A stretch of DNA of 31,707 nucleotides from JAVJSU01 sp040219275 (GTDB lineage Bacteria; Chloroflexota; Anaerolineae; Aggregatilineales; Phototrophicaceae): assembly GCA_040219275.1 (NCBI GenBank), contig JAVJSU010000016.1, positions 1 to 31,707 of the forward strand. Reading direction: 5' to 3'. The stretch's first letter is position 1; each line of letters begins with the position of its first letter. Below are positions 23,163 through 31,568 of the stretch, in pieces. A model generated the notes under the pieces. It was not told where the DNA came from and searched no databases. It saw nothing but the letters and a program-made list of their open reading frames with translations. Both the position numbers and the translations under genes were made by a program.

Positions 23163-25595
23163 CTATTCACCACCACCACTGCTGATCGGTGTAGGCGGTG
23201 GTTGCCGCGGGGTATTCGTCGGCGTGTTGGTGATCGTCGGTGTATTCGACGGCGTTTGCGTTGGTCCCGGTGTCCATGTACGCGATGGCGTATTGGTTGG
23301 ACGGGTCGGGGTCGGTGTACGCGTCGGTCCCGGTGTATTAGTCGGACGTGGCGTGTTCGTAGCCGCTGGAGGAATGCTGGTCGCAAGGAAGATGCTACCT
23401 GCATTACCACCGCCACCACTGCCACCGCTACCACCCGTGCTACCGCAACCAATGTCAAACGTTGTCCCGTTGAACATGTACGGCAGAACACCAAATGCCG
23501 AATTCAGATCAGATCCAGTACCACCAAAGTCGAGGTACATACTCGTCACACTAAGGGGCGGGAACGAATATGGCGTAAATGTGCCTTCGCCCGGAGTCGT
23601 ATTCGGATTCTGATCTCCACCAGATGTACTTCGCCAAATCGGTACTGATAGCGGATCATCAGGGTTATTACCACCCGCGGTGATCTTATCCAGCGTTAGA
23701 ATACCGGGCGCTAATCCCAATTGGGCGGGCGTGGGCCATACGATTGTAAAGTCGCGGATGTCCGCTACCGCAGTTGGGCGGTTATTGTAAACACGGATCA
23801 CAACTACGCCGAATGTCTCGAAACCACCCCATTCAACCCGTACCTGACTGGACGCGCAATCTGGTGTGTATGTGTCCGTCGCATTAGGGTCAAACGGAGC
23901 CTCTGTAGGTGGTGGCGGTTCTGGCGGCAACTCAAGCGTAATGGCACATGGTGGTGCTGTCACATTTCCTGCCGCATCGTAATTCGTGAAGTAGAAAACG
24001 GAGCCACCAAAGTCCCATTGTGTGAACACATCAGTTATGCTGTTACCGGAGTTCAGGAACTGCCCTTGCCAGAGCGAGATTTGTCCACCACCGCGAACAT
24101 CACGATTAGCGAATACAAAATTATCGTAATCATCGTTAGCGCTATTTGGATCATCTACAAAACCGCCCGTATCGAACACACGATTTTCGCCCGTACCGCC
24201 CGGTTCCTGACCAGACCAATGAATTTCCGACTCTAGTGACATCGTGCCAAGATAGCGGTTTTGATATTCTGTGCCGGCACGAACGCGCCAACGTAGCTCA
24301 ACCCGTTCCAATTCTGTCGTCTGGGAATTCAAGTTTTCAATTTGTATAAAGACCTGATTACGGAAGAAGCTCAAGTCGCTGACGATGATCGCATTACACT
24401 GGAACGGTCCAGGTGTGGGCGAAGGTGGATCAGTCGGCGTATACGATATTGTCGGCGTAGGCGTACGCGTACCTGTTGGCGTATATGTAGACGTTGCCAC
24501 TGCTGGTGTTGGTGTAGCAAGGTCTTCAGCGCCGGGAGCACTCCCCTGCACTGCGCTTAAGGCACGCGATGCACGGAAGGATTCATTCACGCCGGAGCGC
24601 CGCGCTTCCATCTGAACGAAGTCGGCAACACCAATCGGCGTAATTAATGGATGATTAAATGTAACAACCAGCGTCACACGATCACCCGGTGCACCCGGAT
24701 CAATCCAGCGCAGACCGGCATTATTTGTTGCATTTGCATCAACCGGCGGCACCTCATTGAGCATACAGAACGGCTCCGCGTACATATCTAGCTGTTCTTG
24801 CGGGGCACTTTCTGGCCCATCATCAAGTACCGTTAGGAAACGCGTTTCCGTGCCGCCTTCACCAGTAACAGGATCATCAGCATCAAATGGTATGGAACTA
24901 GCGGTGTAGAACGCTCTAGAACTGCACATCATCACGTTAAACCAGAGACGTTGATTACTCCGGCGTAACGGACGATCCCAAATCTGCATAAGATATTCGC
25001 GAACAGCTTCAGATGGATTACCGAGATTTGCTTCCAGCGCCAATCCAATCTGATTATTCTCCAAAGAGATACCTGCCGCCGCACGCCTTGCCTCATCAGT
25101 GATCGACAGAATACGTGCAATATCCTTACGGCGTTCCTGATGATCGTCGTTGGTGGGGTCGCAATCTTCGCCATCATACCAGGTTGCATAAAGGCTTTCA
25201 TATCCGCCAGAAAATACTTCAACTTCGTATGCGCTATCTAGCGGATCAGGACGTTCCGTGGACAACGTTCCACGATAATCACCCGTAAGACAGGGCACTA
25301 AATCCTGTTCAATCTGGCTCGGGACAAGTGTGTTATCAACAGGAGCAACGGCACTCACTATATAATCCGACTCTGTCAACAATTCATAACGATCCCGATT
25401 ATATTGCCCGGTTGTCGCGTAACGGGTTGCTTCTCTCGCGGCATTTTGCAAGGTCACCCACGCCTGAAACAACCGTCCAAACTCGATAATTCCGAAGATG
25501 AGCAGGAGGAGGATGGGTATCGTTAACCCAAACTCCGCCATAGTTTGCCCTCTTCGCCGCCTTACATAATTCCCATTTGATTTTTCCATTAGCAT
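23163..25595 (-). CDS. Large TadE-like surface protein with Cys-bounded repeat domains and Pro/Thr tails
   Basis: An 810-aa protein. The N-terminus is TadE/pseudopilin-like: RRRRGQTMAEFGLTIPILL followed by a hydrophobic helix with IIEFGR (16-42), then AREATRYATTGQY. Residues about 45-355 are a polar extracellular region. A Pro/Thr linker lies at about 357-395. Two similar beta-rich segments follow, about 396-560 and 575-715. Each starts just before a Cys, contains a Trp-ending strand and a DFGG phrase, and ends at a Cys. A Gly-rich stretch and a Pro/Thr-rich tail (738-810) finish the protein. The start may be ATG 25595 or ATG 25589; both use the same GAGG. It is 19 bp downstream of the TadG-like gene. 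Likely an assembled or anchored surface protein; its partner is unknown. Confidence 0.82.
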   Translation of the reverse strand: MLMEKSNGNYVRRRRGQTMAEFGLTIPILLLLIFGIIEFGRLFQAWVTLQNAAREATRYATTGQYNRDRYELLTESDYIVSAVAPVDNTLVPSQIEQDLVPCLTGDYRGTLSTERPDPLDSAYEVEVFSGGYESLYATWYDGEDCDPTNDDHQERRKDIARILSITDEARRAAAGISLENNQIGLALEANLGNPSEAVREYLMQIWDRPLRRSNQRLWFNVMMCSSRAFYTASSIPFDADDPVTGEGGTETRFLTVLDDGPESAPQEQLDMYAEPFCMLNEVPPVDANATNNAGLRWIDPGAPGDRVTLVVTFNHPLITPIGVADFVQMEARRSGVNESFRASRALSAVQGSAPGAEDLATPTPAVATSTYTPTGTRTPTPTISYTPTDPPSPTPGPFQCNAIIVSDLSFFRNQVFIQIENLNSQTTELERVELRWRVRAGTEYQNRYLGTMSLESEIHWSGQEPGGTGENRVFDTGGFVDDPNSANDDYDNFVFANRDVRGGGQISLWQGQFLNSGNSITDVFTQWDFGGSVFYFTNYDAAGNVTAPPCAITLELPPEPPPPTEAPFDPNATDTYTPDCASSQVRVEWGGFETFGVVVIRVYNNRPTAVADIRDFTIVWPTPAQLGLAPGILTLDKITAGGNNPDDPLSVPIWRSTSGGDQNPNTTPGEGTFTPYSFPPLSVTSMYLDFGGTGSDLNSAFGVLPYMFNGTTFDIGCGSTGGSGGSGGGGNAGSIFLATSIPPAATNTPRPTNTPGPTRTPTPTRPTNTPSRTWTPGPTQTPSNTPTITNTPTNTPRQPPPTPISSGGGE
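23166..23384 (-). repeat. Low-complexity repeat encoding a Pro/Thr-rich tail
   Basis: About 220 bp of short imperfect repeats encode units such as NTPRPTNTPGPTRTPTP at the C-terminus of the 810-aa protein. A shorter similar stretch lies at about 24410-24525. Repeats like this can change length by slippage, and they create long false open frames on the other strand. Confidence 0.8.
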
Positions 25596-25614
25596 ACCAC
25601 CTCTGCCCTATGTT

Positions 25615-28476
25615 CTATCCAGCAAGTCGTGTAAACATGCGGGATGCGATCTCATCGAATACGACTTGAAGTTCTTCTTCACCCGGCGCATTAAAGTAGT
25701 TACCACAGCTTTCCGTCGGCGGTAAAAATTCCACATCGCCTGTACCGGGGTCATAGCCACCAAGGTCACCAGCACCGGTTGATGGCGGCTCACAGATACC
25801 CGGTGCGCCATATTCGGTAGCCGTTCGTGAACCGTTTAGGAATGTATCATCAAGATAGTCTTGTTGATAATTGGTATCAATATCGAAATTGTCGCCGACA
25901 TCCGCGATATAGCGAAGCAATTCTTCACCAAGGCAATCCGGGATATTGTCATCACATGACCCCGGATTATTAGGTCCGGTACGACCATTATCAAAATTCA
26001 ACCCGAAACCGATTGTAAAGATCGTCGGCAAACCTTCTATATCGCTATTAGGATCATTTACATGACCCACAAAATCAGCCCAATCGCGTGCATAGTCGTC
26101 CACATCATAATACAGATCACATCCTGCACCGATTGCGGGATCTAGCGGATAATCCCCCACATCAATATCATAAATACGACCTAACCTTGCGTTCTCTGCT
26201 TGATCCAACGAACCATCGTAATTGATATCAAATGCGCCGGGACCAAACCCTACATCATAACTACCATCAGTCCCTACACTACTATCGCCACCATTCACTG
26301 CTGGAACAGGTGGATAACAAAAATGACGTGTTTCCGGTCTTTCATCAAGGCAGAACGGGAACACAACTGTACCCTCTGCCGCCGTGTCTGTTAGTTCGCC
26401 AAATCGTGCCTCACCCGTAAGGATATTGACCTCACCATAAGGACATACACCAAACGCACCGTATTGACCCGCAATCCCGTAGATCTGCGGTGATGTTACA
26501 GCACCAGTGCCATCAGTAAGATAGGGTGAAACATTGGCATAAGGACGTGCAGAAGTCGCTGGTACGGCATGACGACGCGCAGGGTCACTTGCACCCGCCG
26601 CACCATCACTGAGCATAATCATCACCCACACTGTACCTTCACTACGGCTGGTTGATGGATCAGTCAGGGCATTGTTACCTTCTCGCAATGCCGCGCCAAT
26701 ATTCGTACCACGACAAGAAGCCCACAGTTCATAGCTATTCGCAGGTGACAAGCCATAAACGGTTGCCGGACCTCTCCAGGGATCGTATCGCAAATCAGGG
26801 GTCATGATATTCCAGAGAGCTTCAGAACCATCAATCGGGGTTCCATTAGGCAATGTAGGTCCCGGATCGCCGGTTCGTGTTGCATAACGCGACCATGGAT
26901 AACGCATCGCCGCATTCTGGAAGGGACAATTGTTAATGACGGGATAATCATTATAGGAAAATGGATTCCCGCCAAAACCATCATCTATTCCCAGTGCATC
27001 GTAGACAATCGGAACAGATTGACCGTTAGTATCAGTACCCTGTGCAAAACCGTTCCAACCACCGTTGAATTCATCCCAATCATAGAAGTTCGGATCAGCA
27101 CGTACACCAATCATCCGATTCAGTGTATCCATGGCGGTCTGACGATCTTCAATCATGTGCGTCAGGTTTTGAGCGTTATTTGTTCCATCTGGATCAATCA
27201 CGAAGGCGGTACGGTCAAACGTTACAAAACCAACACGATCACCGCGTACAAAGTCAACACGCTCAAGGAACAAACGGGTCGCATCACGCGCACTTCTGAA
27301 CGGTTCACAAATCAAATCCGAAAAGTCGTTATCCGCCGCTTGCGAGGGGGTACCCACAGGGTTAACGATGATGTCACCGGGGTTAGCGAGATCCCCATTA
27401 GCGCCAATGGTAGGATCCTGAATGCGATTACCCGGATCATTACAGCAACCGTAGAAATTATAGGTTGGAACGAAATTACCCCAGTTCCCACCAAAAGAAC
27501 CATAAGTCTTCCCATTAGCGGCATATAAGTCCAGAATATCATCCGGCACTACCAAACTCTGAGAATAGGGATGGAAGCGCACACGACATTCTGATCTCGG
27601 TTGAACTTGACCAGCGGGGAATCCAGCGGGTACAAACGCATCTACCCAATAACTTTCATTGGCAGTTGGATCGTTACCCCCCGGACCCAGTTCATCATAA
27701 TATAAGCGCCCGTTCACTTCACCCTGAGTAGCACCTAGCAAATGTGCTTGCCAGAATTCTTCTTCAAGCGCAGTGTATGGATCAGTACTGACAAATGCTG
27801 TACCTGATAAATATTCACGCGCGAAAATCGTGTTTGGCTCACTAAAGCTAGTCGTGGGGTTGGGTTCAAAATAATGACTATATTGCCACGCGGTTGGCGG
27901 CACATAGGCATACCCTTGCCCTACATCTGTCCAATCTTCATAAGTTGTGTCAAAGAGCATAGACTCAGACACATCCATAATAAGGACCACATCCAACACC
28001 GCTGTCTCTGAAACAGCAGAGGCAGTTAGTGTAATAGAAGTAAACCCTAACAATCGCAAAAAGACCGTCGGAGATTCAATCTCTGCCGTAACGCGTACCA
28101 GCTTTCGCTGATCTGCGGTGCACAAGGTTTCATCAATCTGATCGCCCACTGTATCCGGGTCAATGTCCACCCCTTGTGCGGTATGGCAAGTTTCGACCTC
28201 AACAAAGCGCGGGTCAAGATTATGGAATTCAATGAATTGGCGTGCCGCCAAACCAACCTCACCCATTGATCGATCCTGCCGCATCTGTCCTGCGGCGGCA
28301 ATCGAGGCGCTATCTACCGCTCGTCTAAGCGTATTAAAGCGCACAAAGAGGATGGAAATATCCACTGCGATACCCACAATTGCTAACAAGCCGACCATAC
28401 CCAGCGCAAGAATTACGATAGATTGACCAGTCTGGCTCTTGCGTAAAAATCGCTTCAACCGTTTCGATACCATCAT
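25615..28476 (-). CDS. TadG-like protein with an interrupted von Willebrand factor A domain
   Basis: A 953-aa protein of the Tad/Flp pseudopilus class. The N-terminus has a positively charged stretch, GQSIVILALGMVGLLAIVGIAVD (TadE/G-type anchor, about 17-40), then the helix RRAVDSASIAAAGQMRQ. A vWA domain begins at about 162: VVLIMDVSESM gives the MIDAS residues Asp168, Ser170 and Ser172; TNIGAAL gives Thr591; MLSDGAA gives Asp624. A typical vWA domain is about 180-200 residues with these motifs about 110 apart, so some 350 extra residues are inserted, largely Asn/Gly/Pro/Tyr-rich. After the vWA core come acidic Asp-rich segments that could bind calcium. ATG 28476 has AGGG 6 nt upstream. It lies between two TadE-like genes with gaps of 8 and 19 bp, so all three form one operon. 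Confidence 0.87.
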   Translation of the reverse strand: MMVSKRLKRFLRKSQTGQSIVILALGMVGLLAIVGIAVDISILFVRFNTLRRAVDSASIAAAGQMRQDRSMGEVGLAARQFIEFHNLDPRFVEVETCHTAQGVDIDPDTVGDQIDETLCTADQRKLVRVTAEIESPTVFLRLLGFTSITLTASAVSETAVLDVVLIMDVSESMLFDTTYEDWTDVGQGYAYVPPTAWQYSHYFEPNPTTSFSEPNTIFAREYLSGTAFVSTDPYTALEEEFWQAHLLGATQGEVNGRLYYDELGPGGNDPTANESYWVDAFVPAGFPAGQVQPRSECRVRFHPYSQSLVVPDDILDLYAANGKTYGSFGGNWGNFVPTYNFYGCCNDPGNRIQDPTIGANGDLANPGDIIVNPVGTPSQAADNDFSDLICEPFRSARDATRLFLERVDFVRGDRVGFVTFDRTAFVIDPDGTNNAQNLTHMIEDRQTAMDTLNRMIGVRADPNFYDWDEFNGGWNGFAQGTDTNGQSVPIVYDALGIDDGFGGNPFSYNDYPVINNCPFQNAAMRYPWSRYATRTGDPGPTLPNGTPIDGSEALWNIMTPDLRYDPWRGPATVYGLSPANSYELWASCRGTNIGAALREGNNALTDPSTSRSEGTVWVMIMLSDGAAGASDPARRHAVPATSARPYANVSPYLTDGTGAVTSPQIYGIAGQYGAFGVCPYGEVNILTGEARFGELTDTAAEGTVVFPFCLDERPETRHFCYPPVPAVNGGDSSVGTDGSYDVGFGPGAFDINYDGSLDQAENARLGRIYDIDVGDYPLDPAIGAGCDLYYDVDDYARDWADFVGHVNDPNSDIEGLPTIFTIGFGLNFDNGRTGPNNPGSCDDNIPDCLGEELLRYIADVGDNFDIDTNYQQDYLDDTFLNGSRTATEYGAPGICEPPSTGAGDLGGYDPGTGDVEFLPPTESCGNYFNAPGEEELQVVFDEIASRMFTRLAG

Positions 28477-28484
28477 TTTATACC

Positions 28485-29696
28485 CTATCGATATTGAATA
28501 TTCGGTTCTACAGCAGGCACAGGGAACGCAGACCAGACATAAATCGTCGTCCGATCATCACCCAATGCCGTCATTACCGGAGAAAACACCGGCAGGTTAA
28601 GCAACAACCGATGTTGCCACCACATTTCTACAAGCACAATGCCCTGACTCGGCAAAAATTGACCGTTGTCTGTGCTTGTGTCCAAACATACACCATCACG
28701 GCATACATTCTCCCCCACAGTCAACTCAAATTCAGGCACCGTCATGCGTTCCTGAATATCATAAATCGACCACTCAGAGCCATAGCAGTCTAAATCAAAC
28801 ACCTCTATTGAGCCATCTGCGTATTCCACTTCTACAGGCTCTACTCTGTGTTGCCCATAGATGGAAAATCCGCGTTGAAGCTCGCGCGCGGCTGGTAGAT
28901 CCCATCCATCAAGTTCGATGGGTGTTTCTGCAATCAAGTCTCCATCAAGGTCAACTAAATCAGGGAAAGTGTTGTTGTTATAATAATCGAATGGGTCACG
29001 TTCGACACGATCTGCATTCCCACCTATAACAAGCACACCATTAACCATTCTATCCGCGAGTTTATTGCATTCGTTCGCAATGCTTGGATAACGACCAACA
29101 ACAACAGGAATCCAGCCGGGTTCGTACTCATCGATATCAATCTGAGGTCCGTAACCGTTTTCAAAATCTAAATCACCGAATGGATCGTTCTGCAACGTCT
29201 GAACGGCAAAGACTGAAATCACAATGTCATCTACACCATTTGTTTCGTCCATGACCAATGGATCAAGCGAATTCAGCATCTGGCAATAAATGATGTTGTA
29301 AAAACCGGTGCTAGCGCCTGGATCGCTACCTACGCAAGTACGAACCGCTTCGCGCTGTGCCTCTAGGCTGTTATTGCCATCCAGGCTTGTACCTGGGCCA
29401 CCCGTCCGGCTTTCCGGGAGAATGCTCAAATTGAGCAAATCGGTGTTTGCCTCCCATGCCAACGGGCTATTGTCCCCTGTAAGCACCGTACCACGCCTTG
29501 CGCCAACCTTTGCCACTTCTTGAATTGTTAGGTAGTTATTGGCAAGCCAGCCAATTTCAACGACCCCAACAATAAGAATAATTAAGATTGGCATGATGAA
29601 TACCATCTCAACAATACTTTGCCCTTTGTTAGAGGGACCGTACTCTGAGGGTGTACCATCTAATATCTCTAAAGTTTTCTTGAATAATCCGAACAT
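28485..29696 (-). CDS. TadE-like pseudopilin-type protein
   Basis: A 403-aa protein starting with a short cytoplasmic part, then KGQSIVEMVFIMPILIILIVG and VVEIGWL (about residues 24-52), the TadE anchor and prepilin-like motif. LTIQEVAKVGARRG follows, the usual helix after the anchor. The remaining about 330 residues are polar and acidic, with several Cys, and presumably extracytoplasmic. I chose ATG 29696 because AGGA lies 9 nt upstream; the longest frame (ATG 29744) has no ribosome site and adds 16 residues. It is the first gene of the three-gene pilus-protein operon. Prototype TadE is about 150-200 aa, so the long C-terminal domain is unusual and unassigned. Confidence 0.85.
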   Translation of the reverse strand: MFGLFKKTLEILDGTPSEYGPSNKGQSIVEMVFIMPILIILIVGVVEIGWLANNYLTIQEVAKVGARRGTVLTGDNSPLAWEANTDLLNLSILPESRTGGPGTSLDGNNSLEAQREAVRTCVGSDPGASTGFYNIIYCQMLNSLDPLVMDETNGVDDIVISVFAVQTLQNDPFGDLDFENGYGPQIDIDEYEPGWIPVVVGRYPSIANECNKLADRMVNGVLVIGGNADRVERDPFDYYNNNTFPDLVDLDGDLIAETPIELDGWDLPAARELQRGFSIYGQHRVEPVEVEYADGSIEVFDLDCYGSEWSIYDIQERMTVPEFELTVGENVCRDGVCLDTSTDNGQFLPSQGIVLVEMWWQHRLLLNLPVFSPVMTALGDDRTTIYVWSAFPVPAVEPNIQYR

Positions 29697-29804
29697 CTTA
29701 ACGAATCCTATCAATGCATTGATGGATGATGACATGAATATCATACCATGAGGGTGGCAAATCGAGGTGCTAGGAGTTGTAAGGAAATGATAGGATTTTG
29801 TTTA

Positions 29805-29844
29805 CAGATGCCTGGTTTTGACGCATATTAAATCCAGACATCTG
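29805..29844 (-). terminator. Hairpin after the second response-regulator gene
   Basis: CAGATGTCTGG and CCAGGCATCTG (minus strand) form an 11-bp stem with one G-U pair and an 18-nt loop, 24 bp after the response-regulator stop codon. The one non-Watson-Crick pair is tolerated only in minus-strand RNA, which supports that direction. There is no clear T-tract, so it may be a weak terminator or an mRNA-end stabiliser. Confidence 0.45.
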
Positions 29845-29867
29845 CAATAAAGCGTATTACATAGAAG

Positions 29868-30584
29868 TTAAACCGATGAGGGGTAAGGTGTATCAGCAAA
29901 ATCAATGTGCGCGTGGATGGAATATCCACGTCCATGACGCGACTGTATAATATCTGGATGATCAGGATTTGGTTCTAATTTACGGCGCAAATTACGGATG
30001 TGATTGCGTACCAGAGCCGCATCACCTACCCCGTCTGGATAATTCCAAACACCGGTAAGTAAGTCCTGTGTGCCATGCCATTTGTTTGGCGCGTTACACA
30101 GATAATTGAGCAGGTCAAATTCAATACGCGTTAACATAACCTCACGCGAATCCACAAATACCTGATAAGTTCCACTTACAATGCGTAAAGCCACGGTATC
30201 ATCAGATGCGAAATTGTTAGAGCGTCGCAAATGTGCACGTACCCGCGCCGCCAATTCACGCACAGCAAAGGGCTTGCGAATATAATCGTCGCCACCTGCT
30301 TCAAGGGCTTCCGCAACACTATATGACCCATGATGTCCTGTGAGAAATATCACAGGCACGCCTGATAGTTCAGAAATGCCACGAATACGACGACAAATAC
30401 TGATACCATCAGATTTTGGCAAAGTCAGATCCAAAATAAATAAATCAGGCTTAACTGAATCTAATATGGAAAATAATTCCTGACTTGAATGGGCTTTATA
30501 AACTTGATAGCCTTCGTTATCAAGAGTATCTTCAATCATCCGCAAAACTGAGCTATCGTCATCTACTACTATGATTTTGCACAT
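29868..30584 (-). CDS. OmpR/PhoB-family response regulator (second copy)
   Basis: A 238-aa two-component response regulator. The receiver domain (1-118) has the acidic pocket DDD (8-10), phospho-acceptor Asp52 (ILDLTLP), Thr82 and Lys104 (RKPF). The C-terminal winged helix (about 130-230) has LTRIEFDLLNYLCN and the recognition helix region ALVRNHIRNLRRKLEP, with RGRGYSI at the end. The start is ATG 30584, with AGG 8 nt upstream; a TTG two codons earlier is less likely. It has the same architecture and nearly the same length as the upstream regulator. No histidine kinase is encoded in the window. It lies just upstream of the pilus-protein operon on the same strand and may control it; this is inference. 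Confidence 0.94.
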   Translation of the reverse strand: MCKIIVVDDDSSVLRMIEDTLDNEGYQVYKAHSSQELFSILDSVKPDLFILDLTLPKSDGISICRRIRGISELSGVPVIFLTGHHGSYSVAEALEAGGDDYIRKPFAVRELAARVRAHLRRSNNFASDDTVALRIVSGTYQVFVDSREVMLTRIEFDLLNYLCNAPNKWHGTQDLLTGVWNYPDGVGDAALVRNHIRNLRRKLEPNPDHPDIIQSRHGRGYSIHAHIDFADTPYPSSV

Positions 30585-30739
30585 AAGCAACGCCTACTTT
30601 ATTAACGAATTTCATATATTAAGTATAGCGTGATATGCGTGATTCGTTCGGAAGATTTTATGAATTTTTGCGGATCCCTTAACGTAACCTTCAGAAATAA
30701 TTGAAGCCTTCAATACGTTTCTTATTATGAACCCACAGT

Positions 30740-30770
30740 AAAACCCGCATGGCACCGTTTCACGGGTTTT
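30740..30770 (-). terminator. Probable terminator after the first response-regulator gene
   Basis: On the minus strand AAAACCCG, a 15-nt loop and CGGGTTTT form an 8-bp stem ending in TTTT, 18 bp after the response-regulator stop. The loop is large and the T-run is short and part of the stem, so efficiency is uncertain. It suggests the two regulators are separate transcripts. Confidence 0.55.
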
Positions 30771-30787
30771 GTTCTGGCACAACTTCG

Positions 30788-31474
30788 CTAAGATGACATC
30801 ATATAGCCCACACCATGAATCGTACGCACATATTTACGAGTCGGGTCTTTTTCAATTTTCGCACGCAAATTTCTGACATGCGCTCTCACTAAATCAGGAT
30901 CGCCTGCATCAGGCGGATAATCCCATACAGCTTGTAAAAGATGCGATAGCGATAAGACTTGATCTACATGCTCCATAAAATACCGCAGTAAGCGATGTTC
31001 CGTAGAAGTTAATTGAATAGTCTTGTCATTGATATATGCCTGATACGTGTCTGAATCCAGTCGTAAATTTCCTAAATTCATGACTGCGTTTGTGCGACGC
31101 TCACGGGATACCCGACGCAAAAGCGCGTGTACACGAGCACGTAACTCCGCTAATTCGAATGGTTTGACCACATAATCATCTGCGCCAGCATCTAGCCCAT
31201 CAACAATATCATCGGTACTACCCTTTGCCGTTAAGAATAGAATTGGCAAGGCGACGAAACGCGAATCCCGCCGAATATGTTTACAGACAGCTATACCATC
31301 CATTTCTGGCATGATAATATCTAGCACAACCAGATCAGGTTGTTTGTTTTCAAGAAATTCGAGCGCCTTTTTTCCTGCATTCAATGCAGTAACTTCAAAA
31401 TCTTCGCGCCGCAGTACACGTTCTAACGTTCCAAGCACTTCTGGATCATCATCAACTGCTAAGATGTGCGCCAT
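30788..31474 (-). CDS. OmpR/PhoB-family response regulator (first copy)
   Basis: A 228-aa two-component response regulator. The receiver domain has DDD (8-10), phospho-acceptor Asp52 (VLDIIMPEMDG), Thr82 and Lys104 (VVKPFE). The C-terminal winged helix has LTSTEHRLLRYFMEH and LVRAHVRNLRAKIEKDP, ending in VRTIHGVGYMMSS, the family's wing signature. The ATG at 31474 follows AAGGA by 7 nt. TATAAT on the minus strand at 31527-31522 is a plausible -10 region, only 42 bp from the end of an ISAs1-family element, so the insertion may have cut away or replaced upstream control sequence. No cognate sensor kinase is visible; it could lie beyond the insertion. Confidence 0.95.
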   Translation of the reverse strand: MAHILAVDDDPEVLGTLERVLRREDFEVTALNAGKKALEFLENKQPDLVVLDIIMPEMDGIAVCKHIRRDSRFVALPILFLTAKGSTDDIVDGLDAGADDYVVKPFELAELRARVHALLRRVSRERRTNAVMNLGNLRLDSDTYQAYINDKTIQLTSTEHRLLRYFMEHVDQVLSLSHLLQAVWDYPPDAGDPDLVRAHVRNLRAKIEKDPTRKYVRTIHGVGYMMSS

Positions 31475-31521
31475 AGTCTAATCCTTACCTCGTTTTCTAG
31501 TAAGTTGTGGCAGAGTTATTG

Positions 31522-31527
31522 ATTATA
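31522..31527 (-). promoter_or_regulatory. Candidate -10 element of the first response-regulator gene
   Basis: A perfect TATAAT on the minus strand, 48 bp before the start codon. The -35 position holds CGTAAG, a poor match. Only the -10 is supported. Confidence 0.35.
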
Positions 31528-31568
31528 GATAGTTGCCGGCAATCTTACGATGAAACTCGTATGATGCG

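Noticed and set aside
23166..23384. Short tandem repeats as a CRISPR array
   Set aside because: The units are tiny, irregular and in frame with a Pro/Thr-rich protein tail; there are no spacers and no cas genes.
23202..23648. Open frames of 111-148 residues on the plus strand and in other frames opposite the Pro/Thr-rich tail
   Set aside because: They are Arg/Val/Gly-rich shadows produced by the low-complexity repeat encoding the tail of the minus-strand protein.
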